The notes below the pieces were generated by a model. The model did no database searches. It was not told where the DNA came from and saw nothing but the letters and a program-made list of their open reading frames with translations. DNA of 64,000 nucleotides from Heliomicrobium undosum (GTDB lineage Bacteria; Bacillota; Desulfitobacteriia; Heliobacteriales; Heliobacteriaceae). This document shows positions 18,260 to 26,687 of the stretch, piece by piece. The first letter of the stretch is position 1; the number at the start of each line of letters is the position of its first letter. The position numbers were made by a program, and so were the translations under genes. The stretch is taken from positions 98,838-162,837 of the forward strand of contig NZ_WXEY01000008.1 in NCBI RefSeq assembly GCF_009877425.1, written 5' to 3'.

Positions 18260-20176
18260 CTCGATCTGGCTTAGATCGACGATAGGAAGCAGGATGGTAA
18301 AGGTCGTCCCTCGTCCTAATTGGCTCGAGACGGCGATCTCGCCGCCATGGGATTCGATGATCGCCTTGACGATGGAAAGCCCCAGGCCCGTTCCCGTCGT
18401 CTTGCGGGTCACTTCGTTCTCAGCTCGGTAGAATCGCTCGAAAAGATGGATCATCTCCAACTCCGACAAGCCGATCCCCGTGTCCCGCACATCGATCCGG
18501 ATCTTATCCTCTTGCTGGCAGGCCTGGATCCCACAGCTTCCGGCAAGGGTGTACTTGATCGCATTGGAGAGGAGGTTGCTGAGCGCCTGACCCAGGCGGA
18601 TCTCATCACCGTAGAGGATCGGCAGCCCCGGCGCGATCTCACAGTGAAACTGTACTCCCTTTTTGGCGGCGAGGATGGCGTAGTTATCGGCGATGGGCGT
18701 GAGCAGCGTCTCCACGGTCAACGGCTCAAAGCGGTGTCCCGGCGGACTGGCCTGCAGCTTTTCCAGGTCGAGGATGTTGCTGACCAATTGGTGCAGGCGG
18801 CTCAGGTTGGACTTGGCCTGGTTGAGATAATGGCGCCGTTCTTCCATCGGAACGCCCGGTTCCAGCGCCAGGTCAATATAGCCGTCGATGCTGGCCAGGG
18901 GGGTGCGGATCTCATGGGTGGCTGCGGAAAAGTACTCGCTCCGCAGGCGATGAAACTCCGTCTCCTTGGTCACATCGCGGAAGATCAGCAACCAGCCGAG
19001 GACCTCCCGCTCCACTTCCACGGGGTTGAGATAGAGGTCAACGCTGCGCGCCGGTTCGGATAGCACAGAGACGCGCCAGGGACCCAAGCGTTCGACAGCA
19101 TCTCGCTGCAAGTCATGTTGCAGGATGGCAGCCACCTTTTCCGGCTCCTCAAGCTTGCCCTGAATGGCGCGGTAAAACAGATCGGTGTCGTCAAAGTGGA
19201 GCACCTCTTCGTCAATGCCGAACAACTCGCCGAAGGATGCGTTGCAGACCCATTCTCCATGCTTGCGTGTGTAAAAGGCGATCCCATCTTTGCTGGCATT
19301 CATCAAGGCCACCATACGCGCCCGGTGCTCAGAACGCCGGCGAGCGAGCTCTTCAAAGGGAATTTTCACTTGATGGATGAAGATGGCTTGATAAAAGAAG
19401 CCATAACTGAGGACCTTGAGGAGATGGGTGGTAAGGTAAAAAAATCCGGGAACAGAAGCCTCCAGAAAGAAAGATAATGCGGACAACGCGCCGAGTGCCA
19501 AGCCGCCGGCGATCAGTCTCCCCTGATCGCTCTTTTGATCCTTTCCCCGCTGCCAATACAACCAAGCGCCGAGGAGATTGAGGGCGAAGGCGGCTGCCAT
19601 CACGGCGTTTCTCAGCCATGTCAAGTCCTGTTCGTTCAGCAGTTGGGGATTGGGAAGCACATAACCAAAGAGCGAGGCAACGATGGCAAAAAACAGCGCC
19701 ACGGCTGATAAAAACATGAACAGGCTATTTCGCAAAGAAACCCGTTTCAAGGGCGAAATGAGCAGATTGGTCAGCATCGCCCCCGCCAGGAGCAGCCGGC
19801 TGAGACACCCGAAAAGCACGTATAATTGAACATTGGCCAAGGGGGAAGCCGCCATGCCCGGATAGGTCAACAGGTGAAGGCTGTCAAGCATGCCCACCAC
19901 CCAGAAGGAACTCCCCACGTACACCAACCAGGAAGCCGCCTTTTCGCGTGTATGCCAGATGGTTGAAAAGACAAACATGGAAACAACGATGCCGGCGCCT
20001 TCGATAATGATATGCAACGGCAATACAAAACCGGCGTTCATTCGCTCCTTGACTTCCAGGGGAACCATGGCGGTGACAAACAGCCAGAAAAAAACGGCGC
20101 CGAAGATCCAGGGGATGCCTCTTGCGATCCCTGGCGTCGGCGGCGTCCCTCGCGAATTTTTCTCTGTCCTTTCCAA
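18245..20176 (-). CDS. MASE3-PAS sensor histidine kinase
   Basis: A 643-residue membrane sensor kinase. Residues about 20-275 hold seven to eight hydrophobic helices of the MASE3 type (PLHIIIEGAGIVVSMFVF and GMLDSLHLLTYPGM are characteristic). A PAS-like region (ARMVALMNASKDGIAFYTR) follows, then HisKA with the H box SAATHEIRTPLASIDGY, and HATPase with N box LSNLLSNAIKYT, DTGIGL and TGLGLSIVKAIIESHGG. The start is TTG at 20176 with GGGGG seven bases upstream. No response regulator gene is adjacent, so it is an orphan kinase; orphan kinases in spore formers often feed Spo0F/Spo0A, which would need testing. Confidence 0.9.
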   Translation of the reverse strand: MERTEKNSRGTPPTPGIARGIPWIFGAVFFWLFVTAMVPLEVKERMNAGFVLPLHIIIEGAGIVVSMFVFSTIWHTREKAASWLVYVGSSFWVVGMLDSLHLLTYPGMAASPLANVQLYVLFGCLSRLLLAGAMLTNLLISPLKRVSLRNSLFMFLSAVALFFAIVASLFGYVLPNPQLLNEQDLTWLRNAVMAAAFALNLLGAWLYWQRGKDQKSDQGRLIAGGLALGALSALSFFLEASVPGFFYLTTHLLKVLSYGFFYQAIFIHQVKIPFEELARRRSEHRARMVALMNASKDGIAFYTRKHGEWVCNASFGELFGIDEEVLHFDDTDLFYRAIQGKLEEPEKVAAILQHDLQRDAVERLGPWRVSVLSEPARSVDLYLNPVEVEREVLGWLLIFRDVTKETEFHRLRSEYFSAATHEIRTPLASIDGYIDLALEPGVPMEERRHYLNQAKSNLSRLHQLVSNILDLEKLQASPPGHRFEPLTVETLLTPIADNYAILAAKKGVQFHCEIAPGLPILYGDEIRLGQALSNLLSNAIKYTLAGSCGIQACQQEDKIRIDVRDTGIGLSELEMIHLFERFYRAENEVTRKTTGTGLGLSIVKAIIESHGGEIAVSSQLGRGTTFTILLPIVDLSQIEPAVL

Positions 20177-20281
20177 TCGGCTGCCCCCTGTCTCACCCGT
20201 ACACGTTCAAGGAATTTGTGGCTTACTATTTCTATTTCTATCCACTGAAGGCAGTTTCCTTCCAGAAGCGAATATATTTTG

Positions 20282-21601
20282 CTACTGCCCTTGCGTCAAG
20301 GGAAGGATCAGCGGATGGTACAGGTATTGCAGGAACAGAAAAAGGACAAGCCCCACGATAGCGCCCACCACGGACCCGTTGATGCGGATCCACTGCAGAT
20401 CGTTGCCGGCCTTGTCTTCAATAAACCGGTTTAGATCGTCGTTGGTGAAGGCGTCGAGGACGTTGCGGACGATGGTTCCGATCAAGCGGTGTTCTTTTTC
20501 GATGATCGTAAAGAGCGCCTCTTTGAGCCGCTCCTCGAGGCGTTCCCGCAACAAGGGATCCTCCACCAGGCGCCGGACAAGGGATTCCACGGAGCCTTGC
20601 AGCGCCAATCCTCGCGGCGTCGCTCCTTGCAGCGCGGCTGATGCCCCGCTTTCTGCGGAGCCGGAGAGGCTGGATGCGTTCTGCCCGGAAGGCCACAGGG
20701 CGCGCAGCCAATCCTCGAGGGGCAATTCATCGATGATCCGCTCTTTCCAGGACTCGATCGCCTCGGTCAGATCGCTCCGTTCGGCCAGTCCCGTTGTTTT
20801 TTCGATCAGGATCTCCTTCAGGCGGACCCGCAGGGGGTGCCCGGGATCCCGCATCTCCGTCAAGCTCTCCAGCAGTCGCCGGTGCAACGAATCGGCGGCC
20901 TGGGAGGGGTTGTAGCTGTTCGTGAGCAGCGCCGTCGTCAGTACCAGTGTGCTGAGCAAACCCTCGGACTGCCTTTTTTCCGCTCCACGAAGAAAACGGT
21001 AGATCCGATCGCGCGTCTCCGGCCGGGCCGCCGCCTGATGCATCTCCTCGATCAGGAGGGCGATCCAACGCTCTTCCTCTCCCTTTTCCAGCGCTTGCCG
21101 GCCCCACTGGGTCAACTGGGCCGCCAGGGAGACCCGCCGGAGCCGTTCCTTAACCGGTCGCTCGACATACCGGGCCAGCGTCTTCGGCTGCAGGTGGCCC
21201 AAGGCCTCCTGGCTGATGTGCCCGAAGAAATCGGTCAAGTACCGTTTCCCCTCTTGCCGGTCCAGCCAGTCGACAAGTCCATCGGTCAGGCGCACATGGG
21301 CCAGTTTGGCCTTGACGACGTCAACACCGAGGAGATCCCCTTCCACCACCTTGACGATGGCGTCGATGGTCTTTTGCCGGTTGCGCGGGATCAGTTCCGT
21401 GTGCCAGGGAAAGCCGAGGGGCCGGCGAAAGAGGGCTGTGATGGCAAACCAGTCGGCGATGCCGCCGACGAGAGCCGCTTCAGCCGTAAAAAAGCCCATT
21501 TTCGCCCAGAGCGCCTGCGGATAGAGCCACCGCAAGCCGGTAAAAAGGAGAAAGGCCAGCGCTGCCCCGGCCAGTACGATGTCCGCTTTTTTCCACTTCA
21601 T
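20282..21601 (-). CDS. DUF445 family membrane protein (copy 2)
   Basis: A 439-residue protein with an N-terminal membrane helix, the DUF445 signature VGGIADWFAITALFRRPLGFPWHTELIPRNRQ (described here in parts: GGIADWFAITALFRRPLG and then IPRNR), a long charged helical middle and a C-terminal hydrophobic helix (NGSVVGAIVGLVLFLFLQYL). The family is widespread and of unknown function, with a YheB-like topology. The ATG at 21601 follows GAGGTGATGGC. It starts nine bases after a paralogue, so the two form an operon. Confidence 0.85.
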   Translation of the reverse strand: MKWKKADIVLAGAALAFLLFTGLRWLYPQALWAKMGFFTAEAALVGGIADWFAITALFRRPLGFPWHTELIPRNRQKTIDAIVKVVEGDLLGVDVVKAKLAHVRLTDGLVDWLDRQEGKRYLTDFFGHISQEALGHLQPKTLARYVERPVKERLRRVSLAAQLTQWGRQALEKGEEERWIALLIEEMHQAAARPETRDRIYRFLRGAEKRQSEGLLSTLVLTTALLTNSYNPSQAADSLHRRLLESLTEMRDPGHPLRVRLKEILIEKTTGLAERSDLTEAIESWKERIIDELPLEDWLRALWPSGQNASSLSGSAESGASAALQGATPRGLALQGSVESLVRRLVEDPLLRERLEERLKEALFTIIEKEHRLIGTIVRNVLDAFTNDDLNRFIEDKAGNDLQWIRINGSVVGAIVGLVLFLFLQYLYHPLILPLTQGQ

Positions 21602-21610
21602 GCCATCACC

Positions 21611-22837
21611 TCACGGCAGCCAGAGGGTCGCCAGGTGGAGCAGCATGCCTGCCAGGCCGCCCACGACCGCCCCGTTGATCCGGATCATCTGCAGGTCATT
21701 GCCTGCCTTCGATTCAATCAGTTCCACCAGTTTTTCGTCACTGATCGACTGCAGGTTCTCCTGCACCAGTTTGCCGATCTCCTCATGGCGTTCGTCGATC
21801 CAGCGGAAGAGATGGACCTTCAACATCTCATCGAGGGCCTGCCTTCGTTCCCGATCATGGCGCAGTTCCGTCAACAGCCGTTCCAGGCGGCTGCGCAAGA
21901 GCTTCAACCACCGCGGGTGATCATCGCCGGAGCGCCCCGTTTGATCCTCCAGCAGTTCCGTCAACAGGGGACCCAGTTCCAGGCGCTGAATCAACGTCGC
22001 CTTCCAGGCCTCCACCTCGCGCTGCCGCTGCGGGTCGGAACGCAGTTCATCGACCCATCGGCGGATCTGCGCCTCCAAGCGCAACCGCTGCGGGTCGCCG
22101 GTTTTGCGGAATCCGTCCAGAAAGGCGGCGGCGCTGTCGACCAGTTGCGTCTCCGGCGTCTTGCCGGCAAGTCCAATGACGAGATCATCAAAAAAGCGAC
22201 GGCGGCGCATCCCCGATTCGTAGGCGCTGCGGGTCTCCCGGACAAGACGAGCCAGTTCCCCTTTGACCAGGGGGTGGCGGACAAGGGTCTCCAACTCCCC
22301 GACGGCCACATCGATGAGCCGCCCCGCCTTGCCGCTGTCAAGGGCCCATTCCACACTGTCCGCCAGCACAGGCCACAGGGGCAGTCCCGAGAGCAGCGAG
22401 CGGGCCGCCTCTTCCAAGACGTCCTTCACCTTCCGATCCCGGAGCAGCGTCGACATGCCGGCCAGCATATCGCCCAGAGGCTGTTCCGCCTTCCGCCCCT
22501 CCCCAAGCAGGTGCGCGAAGATGGGTTCCGTCAGGTCGTACCGGTTCAACTGCTCTTTCAGCGTCTCCCGGGAAAGCAGTTCCTCTTTCACCATCGATAC
22601 GAGGGCCTCGAAGATCCGCTCCCGGTTGCGGGGGATGATGGCGGTTCGCCAGGGGATGCCGAGGGGACGGCGAAAGAGGGCCGTCACAGCGAACCAGTCG
22701 GCCAACCCGCCGATCAAGGCGGCGCTGCAACCGCTGGCAACGAGGCCGCCGAAAAAGGTATCTTCAAAGGGGGTGCTGACCAGAAAGCCCGCCAGGGCAA
22801 TCAGGAGGACCAGCGTGGCCGTATGCCGGTTATTCAT
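21611..22837 (-). CDS. DUF445 family membrane protein (copy 1)
   Basis: A 408-residue paralogue of the downstream gene. It has the same N-terminal GGLADWFAVTALFRRPLG and IPRNRERIFEALV, charged helical middle and C-terminal NGAVVGGLAGMLLHLATLWL helix. Both copies end with a KAGNDLQ(W/M)IRINGxVVG segment. The start ATG at 22837 follows GGATGG. Function is unknown. The two proteins may form a hetero-oligomer spanning the membrane with a large helical domain between the anchors. Confidence 0.85.
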   Translation of the reverse strand: MNNRHTATLVLLIALAGFLVSTPFEDTFFGGLVASGCSAALIGGLADWFAVTALFRRPLGIPWRTAIIPRNRERIFEALVSMVKEELLSRETLKEQLNRYDLTEPIFAHLLGEGRKAEQPLGDMLAGMSTLLRDRKVKDVLEEAARSLLSGLPLWPVLADSVEWALDSGKAGRLIDVAVGELETLVRHPLVKGELARLVRETRSAYESGMRRRRFFDDLVIGLAGKTPETQLVDSAAAFLDGFRKTGDPQRLRLEAQIRRWVDELRSDPQRQREVEAWKATLIQRLELGPLLTELLEDQTGRSGDDHPRWLKLLRSRLERLLTELRHDRERRQALDEMLKVHLFRWIDERHEEIGKLVQENLQSISDEKLVELIESKAGNDLQMIRINGAVVGGLAGMLLHLATLWLP

Positions 22838-23134
22838 CGTTCAAACCATCCATTTCCTACCGGGCGTTATCGAAGCCGCATCGGCGCTCGATTCCATTAT
22901 CGCACACCGAATTCTATTTTGCTGCTTCCGACGAATTGCAGGCGAAATTCAGAGACGGGGCATAGGTTCCATCTCAGATCGTCCCATGAAAAGTATAAAC
23001 GCTTTTTCAACATCCTTGTACGCTAAAATCCAGGCGTGAAAAAGAAATCGGCTCTTTTCTCCCTAGCAGAAGGTGAAAAAAGCGTCAGCGTAAAAAAATA
23101 ATGAGAGATAGCAAACACCAAGGAGGCGTCCGCC
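22838..23134. other. Intergenic region with no recognised element
   Basis: This 297-base gap separates the divergent DUF445 and zincin genes. It must contain promoters in both directions, but I see no convincing -35/-10 pair, riboswitch or terminator. The only clear signal is the AAGGAGG ribosome binding site just before 23135. Confidence 0.5.
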
Positions 23135-23551
23135 ATGTCCATCCCCTTCGATATCGACCGCTTCGCCGATCTGGCCGAAGAGATGATCGCCCAGATCCCG
23201 GAAAAATTCCTTCGCCGTCTCAACGGCGGAATCCATATCCAACCGGACACCATCCAGGATGATGAGGGTTTTTTTATCCTGGGCGAGTGTTTCTTCGATG
23301 AGTATCTCGGTCACTGGATCAACATCTACCACGGCTCTTTTGCGGGATGTTTTGCCGAGGAGCCATCCGAGGTCTGGGAGGATGAACTGTACGAGACGAT
23401 CCTCCACGAGCTTTGCCACCACCTGGAAGACCTGGCCGGCGCCGATGACCTGCTCAGAGAGGAAATGGCCGAGTTGGAAGCCTGGCGCGCCGAGAGAGAA
23501 AACGAAAAAACCGCCGCGCCTCTAGAGCGCGACGGCGTGACCGAAAGCTAG
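23135..23551 (+). CDS. Minimal zincin metallopeptidase-like protein
   Basis: A 138-residue protein resembling the small zincin family PF06262. The zinc motif HELCHH lies at residues 91-96 (HExxH satisfied), preceded by DELYETIL, which is where family members carry a conserved acidic/hydrophobic helix. There is no signal peptide. The usual family has a C-terminal end near the motif; here a charged Glu/Arg-rich tail of about 40 residues follows. AAGGAGGCGTCCGCC precedes the ATG. Protease activity has not generally been proven for this family. Its stop shares the palindrome CTAG with a convergent small gene. Confidence 0.75.
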   Translation: MSIPFDIDRFADLAEEMIAQIPEKFLRRLNGGIHIQPDTIQDDEGFFILGECFFDEYLGHWINIYHGSFAGCFAEEPSEVWEDELYETILHELCHHLEDLAGADDLLREEMAELEAWRAERENEKTAAPLERDGVTES

Positions 23552-23649
23552 TCGTTGCAGCAACAGCGGCAACGGACGACAGCAGTTTGACCGGGTCGTA
23601 GATTGATGACTCTCACACGGCGGCGGCGACGGCATCTTCTTCGACTCAT
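23548..23649 (-). CDS. 33-residue arginine/cysteine-rich small protein
   Basis: This frame is too short for standard ORF calling but well supported. It has a GAGGGGGG ribosome binding site eight bases before the ATG, and promoter-like sequences just upstream (see 23674-23710). The peptide starts MSRRRCRRRRR, has a middle VRVINLRPGQ and ends VRCRCCCND, with five cysteines and eleven arginines in 33 residues. Such composition recalls small spore-coat or nucleic-acid-binding peptides, but I recognise no family. The stop TAG overlaps the stop of the convergent zincin gene within CTAG. Confidence 0.65.
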   Translation of the reverse strand: MSRRRCRRRRRVRVINLRPGQTAVVRCRCCCND

Positions 23650-23673
23650 GGCGGTTTACCCCCCTCTCGGTCA

Positions 23674-23710
23674 GTTATACTGTACTATATGGAGGGAGGC
23701 AAAAATTGGT
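23674..23710 (-). promoter_or_regulatory. Overlapping sigma-A-like and sigma-K-like promoter for the Arg/Cys-rich peptide
   Basis: On the minus strand TTGCCT (23697-23702) and TATAAC (23674-23679) are 17 bases apart. Overlapping them, AC (23709-23710) and CATATAGTA (23683-23691) fit the sigma-K pattern AC-N16/17-CATANNNTA with 17 bases between. Either would give a short leader before the ATG at 23649. Confidence 0.5.
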
Positions 23711-23779
23711 TCGCCCTTTTTTCATGTCGCCCTTGCACTTTTTGCTTCGTCACGGCGTAATCTATTCTCTTTGCGGTCA

Positions 23780-23788
23780 TGGTATAAT
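23780..23788 (+). promoter_or_regulatory. Extended -10 promoter of lepB
   Basis: TGGTATAAT is a perfect extended -10 element (TGnTATAAT). No good -35 is seen, as is common with extended -10 promoters. It lies about 90 bases before the signal peptidase start. Confidence 0.6.
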
Positions 23789-23876
23789 CAACGTGTTTTG
23801 AGGCATGGATCTTGGCAATCAGACAATCGTCCCCGCTATCATGGACTATCAACCATCGCCAAGGAGTTGATGAAAC

Positions 23877-24404
23877 ATGAAAACAACCTTTTCTTGGCTG
23901 CGAGAATATCTGCTGCCTTTCGCCATCGCCATTGTCCTGTCTCTTCTCATCCGGACCCAGGTCGGCGAGGCCAGGTACATCCCCAGCGAATCCATGCTCC
24001 CCACCCTCCAGGTCAATGACGTGGTGATCATCGATCGCATGCATCACCAGTACGAACGGGGAGACATCGTCACCTTCGACCCTCCCGCGGCGGCTAAAAA
24101 GGATGATGTGCTGATCAAGCGCGTCATCGGCCTTCCCGGCGAAACGGTGGAGGTGCGCAGGGGTCACGTCTACATCGACGATCAATTGCTGGAAGAACCT
24201 TATATCAAAGCGCCCTTCTCCGGCAGTTTCGGCCCCTTGACAGTCCCGGCAGGCGAATACTTCCTCATGGGCGACAACCGAGACAACAGCTTCGACAGCC
24301 GCTACTTCGGGACCGTTCCCGAAAAAAACATCCTCGGCGAGGCCGTGGCGAAGGTTTATCCCTTCAGCAAGGCCGGTTCCCTGAAAGACAACGGGGCAAA
24401 TTAA
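23877..24404 (+). CDS. lepB: Type I signal peptidase
   Basis: A 175-residue signal peptidase I that cleaves Sec and Tat signal peptides at the outer face of the membrane. It has one N-terminal membrane helix (LLPFAIAIVLSLLI), the catalytic S39 in PSESMLPTL and the general base K81 in LIKRVIGLPGE, then GDNRDNSFDSRYFG near the C-terminus. This is the compact Gram-positive SipS-like form. AAGGAG lies ten bases before the ATG. The stop overlaps the next start as TAATG, so the regulator downstream is translationally coupled, an unusual partner. Confidence 0.96.
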   Translation: MKTTFSWLREYLLPFAIAIVLSLLIRTQVGEARYIPSESMLPTLQVNDVVIIDRMHHQYERGDIVTFDPPAAAKKDDVLIKRVIGLPGETVEVRRGHVYIDDQLLEEPYIKAPFSGSFGPLTVPAGEYFLMGDNRDNSFDSRYFGTVPEKNILGEAVAKVYPFSKAGSLKDNGAN

Positions 24405-25132
24405 TGCTCTCTCACAAAGAAGCGCAGGAACAGGCCATACTATCCGTGATCCAAGAAAGCCCTGAGCCGGTCGGTTCCGGCAGCATCCGCGCGGAAGCCG
24501 CCCGGCGCGGCCTGGAAATGAGCGAAGCTACCGTCGGTCGGCTACTGAAAGACCTGGACGATAAGGGTTACACCGTGCGCCAGGGATTTCAGGGACGCCG
24601 GCTGACCGACGCAGGAAAAAAGCGTCTCATCGCCTTGAACCAGCGCTTGGAGCAGTCCTCTCTCAGCATGGAACTGGTCGACGCGCTGAGCAAGGAGAGA
24701 AAAAAGACCCTGCTCGATATGATGGTGGCCCGCAGGGCCATCGAGGGAGAAATCACTGCCATCGCCGCCCAGTCGATCACACCGGACGAGGTGGCCGAAA
24801 TGGAACAGATCCTGCGCGAGCAGGAGCGGCTGTGCGCACAGGGGCGCCTGGCTTTTGACCAGGACATCGCCTTTCATAAAGCCCTGGCCCGCGCCTGCCG
24901 CAATCCTGTTCTTGAAAAGGCGCTTGAACTGATTTACCAGTCGGGACGCTACTCCCTCACCCTCGAAGAGATCCGCCGTGAGGTCTACGACGGTATCATG
25001 GCCGATCACCGGAAGATTTTCGACGCCATCCGGCGCGGCGCCCCGGAAGCCGCGCGAGCCGCCATGGTCACCCATCTGGAAAACGTGATTCGCGATATCG
25101 AACGACTGTGGCAAAAACACGATCTGGAATAA
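24404..25132 (+). CDS. FCD-domain transcriptional regulator with atypical winged-helix N-terminus
   Basis: A 242-residue regulator. Residues about 85-235 form an FCD ligand-binding domain: LLDMMVARRAIEGEITAIAA, FDQDIAFHKALARACRNPVL and the closing DHRKIFDAIRRGAPEAARAAMVTHL region carry the expected metal-site Asp/His residues. The N-terminus (QAILSVIQESPEPVGSGSIR, then MSEATVGRLLKDLDDKGYTV and GRRLTDAGKKRL) is a winged helix like those of NrpR or RNase R, not the GntR helix-turn-helix normally fused to FCD. The ATG is coupled to the lepB stop. The ligand is probably a carboxylic acid; the target genes are unknown. Confidence 0.8.
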   Translation: MLSHKEAQEQAILSVIQESPEPVGSGSIRAEAARRGLEMSEATVGRLLKDLDDKGYTVRQGFQGRRLTDAGKKRLIALNQRLEQSSLSMELVDALSKERKKTLLDMMVARRAIEGEITAIAAQSITPDEVAEMEQILREQERLCAQGRLAFDQDIAFHKALARACRNPVLEKALELIYQSGRYSLTLEEIRREVYDGIMADHRKIFDAIRRGAPEAARAAMVTHLENVIRDIERLWQKHDLE

Positions 25133-25288
25133 TTCGTCAGAAAAATACCAAAATATACATTCATCAAAAAAAGAGGATTCGGGAACCAGTAGGGGGAATA
25201 ATAAATATCACCACTCATCACTGATGAGGAGCGACTTCACTTAGCCAATTACTCTTTGTTCCGACGATATAAGCCTTTTATCCCCCAA

Positions 25289-25314
25289 CGGCCGTTTATC
25301 GGCCGCTTTTTTTT
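25289..25314 (+). terminator. Rho-independent terminator after the FCD regulator
   Basis: CGGCCG-TTTAT-CGGCCG hairpin followed by C and eight T residues, about 155 bases after the regulator stop at 25132. Confidence 0.85.
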
Positions 25315-25343
25315 GTGCAAAAGTCCTTTTCATCATAGCCTGC

Positions 25344-25461
25344 GACCCGACGGGTCATGAGAGTTTTTTCTGAAAATCGAAGGGAGTCAGCCTGTTACGG
25401 CTGTCTGAAGCGCGAAAGACCCCGGCCCTCCTTGTAGGTACGCGGGGTCTTTCTGCTTTTT
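25344..25461 (+). ncRNA. Candidate structured RNA in the lepB/pfl intergenic region
   Basis: Three stem-loops follow in a row: GACCC-GAC-GGGTC (25344-25356), CAGCC-TGTTAC-GGCTG (25388-25403) and a perfect 10-bp stem AAAGACCCCG/CGGGGTCTTT (25415-25452) ending in CTGCTTTTT. A weak promoter-like TTGTGC-N17-TAGCCT begins at 25313. No coding frame uses the region and it lies between convergent genes. I could not match it to a known riboswitch or small RNA. It may be a small RNA with its own terminator or simply stacked terminators. Confidence 0.35.
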
Positions 25462-25499
25462 AATTTGCCTGGGGAAATTCAAAAGGCCTCTATATTCCG

Positions 25500-25829
25500 T
25501 CAGTCTTGAACAATCTCCACCGCCCCCGACTGTTCCATCATCGCACGGACCCGGTCGATCTCATGGCGCGGCATCTTGAAGGCGACGACGAAGCCCTCCT
25601 TATCATCCAACCCTTCGACGCCGTCGCCGAAGGTTTCCACCTCTCCCAGACCGTCCCGCTCGGTCTTCAAAAAGGGCAGATCATGGGCAGCCTCGGCAAA
25701 GTTGTCGAAGGCCTGCTCCTCCCAGAGATTGCTGATGATCATATCCTTCCGGTCGAAGCCGCCGTTTCTGAGGGTGTCCACGAGGGCGCTGACCTGTTCC
25801 TTGTTCATAAAGCGGGCGATTAAGCGCAA
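25500..25829 (-). CDS. Hypothetical protein downstream of pflA
   Basis: A 109-residue protein starting at TTG 25829, because GGAGG lies eight bases before it and overlaps the earlier in-frame GTG. The sequence (start MRLIARFMNKEQVSALVDTL; end MMEQSGAVEIVQD) suggests a small alpha/beta fold with a ferredoxin-like repeat. The N-terminal half reads like FMNKEQVSALVDTLRNGGF and the C-terminal half like KMPRHEIDRVRAMMEQSGA. I recognise no named family. It lies 18 bases after pflA, so it is probably the third gene of the pfl operon. Confidence 0.65.
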   Translation of the reverse strand: MRLIARFMNKEQVSALVDTLRNGGFDRKDMIISNLWEEQAFDNFAEAAHDLPFLKTERDGLGEVETFGDGVEGLDDKEGFVVAFKMPRHEIDRVRAMMEQSGAVEIVQD

Positions 25830-25847
25830 TGTCGCCACCTCCGGGCA

Positions 25848-26675
25848 TTAGTATGACCCGTCTGTGTTCACACCATAACGCCTCGCTGCGTCCCAGGCCC
25901 GCTCCATCCCTTCACGCTCCGGCGGTTCCACGCCTGCCAGCGGATCCTCAATCCCCATCTCACGCCGCTTCTCGCTGCCCAGACGATGAAAAGGCAGGAA
26001 GGTCAACCGCTGCACATTCCCCATCGAGGCCGCAAACCGGCACAAGCCGTCCAGGTCTTCTTCGCTATCCGTATACCCCGGAACAAGCACATGGCGGATC
26101 CAGACCGGAATCTCCCGCTCCGCCAGCAATTGCGCAAAGGCCAGGATCTTGGCGTTGCCCACCCCGGTCAACCGGCGGTGATGGAATGGGTCGATCTGCT
26201 TGATGTCGAGCAGGACCAGGTCCGTGTAGGGCAAAAAACGTTCCGCCGCCTCCCGCTCACAATAACCGGAGGTGTCCAGGCAGGTACGGATCCCCTCTTC
26301 CCGGCAAGCCTGGAAAAGAGCGGCCACAAAGTCGGCCTGCATGGCTGGTTCGCCGCCGGAGACGGTGAGGCCGCCGCCGGAGGCGCGAAAATAGGGCCGG
26401 TAACGCCGGATGTCGGCCATCACCTCGTCGACGGACTGCAGCCGGCCTGACGCCGGGTCCCAGGTGTCACAGTTGTGGCAGTAGAGGCAGCGCAGCGGGC
26501 AGCCGCTCAAGAAGAGGACATAGCGGAGGCCGGGGCCGTCGACGGCTCCGCAGGTCTCGACAGAATGAATACGGCCATAAACGCGCCTCGTTGCTGTCAA
26601 AGATTCGGAGGAAGTTCTTGGAGCCGTTTCTAGTGCTGTTTGCCGCCCCTGATGAAAAGGCATTGTAACGCTCAT
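25848..26675 (-). CDS. pflA: Pyruvate formate-lyase activating enzyme
   Basis: This is the radical SAM enzyme that installs the glycyl radical on PFL. The 275-residue protein carries the [4Fe-4S] motif CPLRCLYCHN (CX3CX2C), preceded by VETCGAVDGPGLRYVLFLSG, a hallmark of PflA, and the SAM-binding GGEP. The N-terminus has about 30 extra residues before YGRIHSVET compared with short forms. The ATG at 26675 follows GGAGG with eight bases between. Only 12 bases separate it from pflB. It should act anaerobically in the cytoplasm. Confidence 0.96.
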   Translation of the reverse strand: MSVTMPFHQGRQTALETAPRTSSESLTATRRVYGRIHSVETCGAVDGPGLRYVLFLSGCPLRCLYCHNCDTWDPASGRLQSVDEVMADIRRYRPYFRASGGGLTVSGGEPAMQADFVAALFQACREEGIRTCLDTSGYCEREAAERFLPYTDLVLLDIKQIDPFHHRRLTGVGNAKILAFAQLLAEREIPVWIRHVLVPGYTDSEEDLDGLCRFAASMGNVQRLTFLPFHRLGSEKRREMGIEDPLAGVEPPEREGMERAWDAARRYGVNTDGSY

Positions 26676-26687
26676 CCCATCCACCTC

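Noticed and set aside
20837..23026. Long plus-strand open frame of 729 codons
   Set aside because: It lies antisense to the two DUF445 genes. The minus-strand frames show clear family similarity and ribosome binding sites; the plus frame shows neither.
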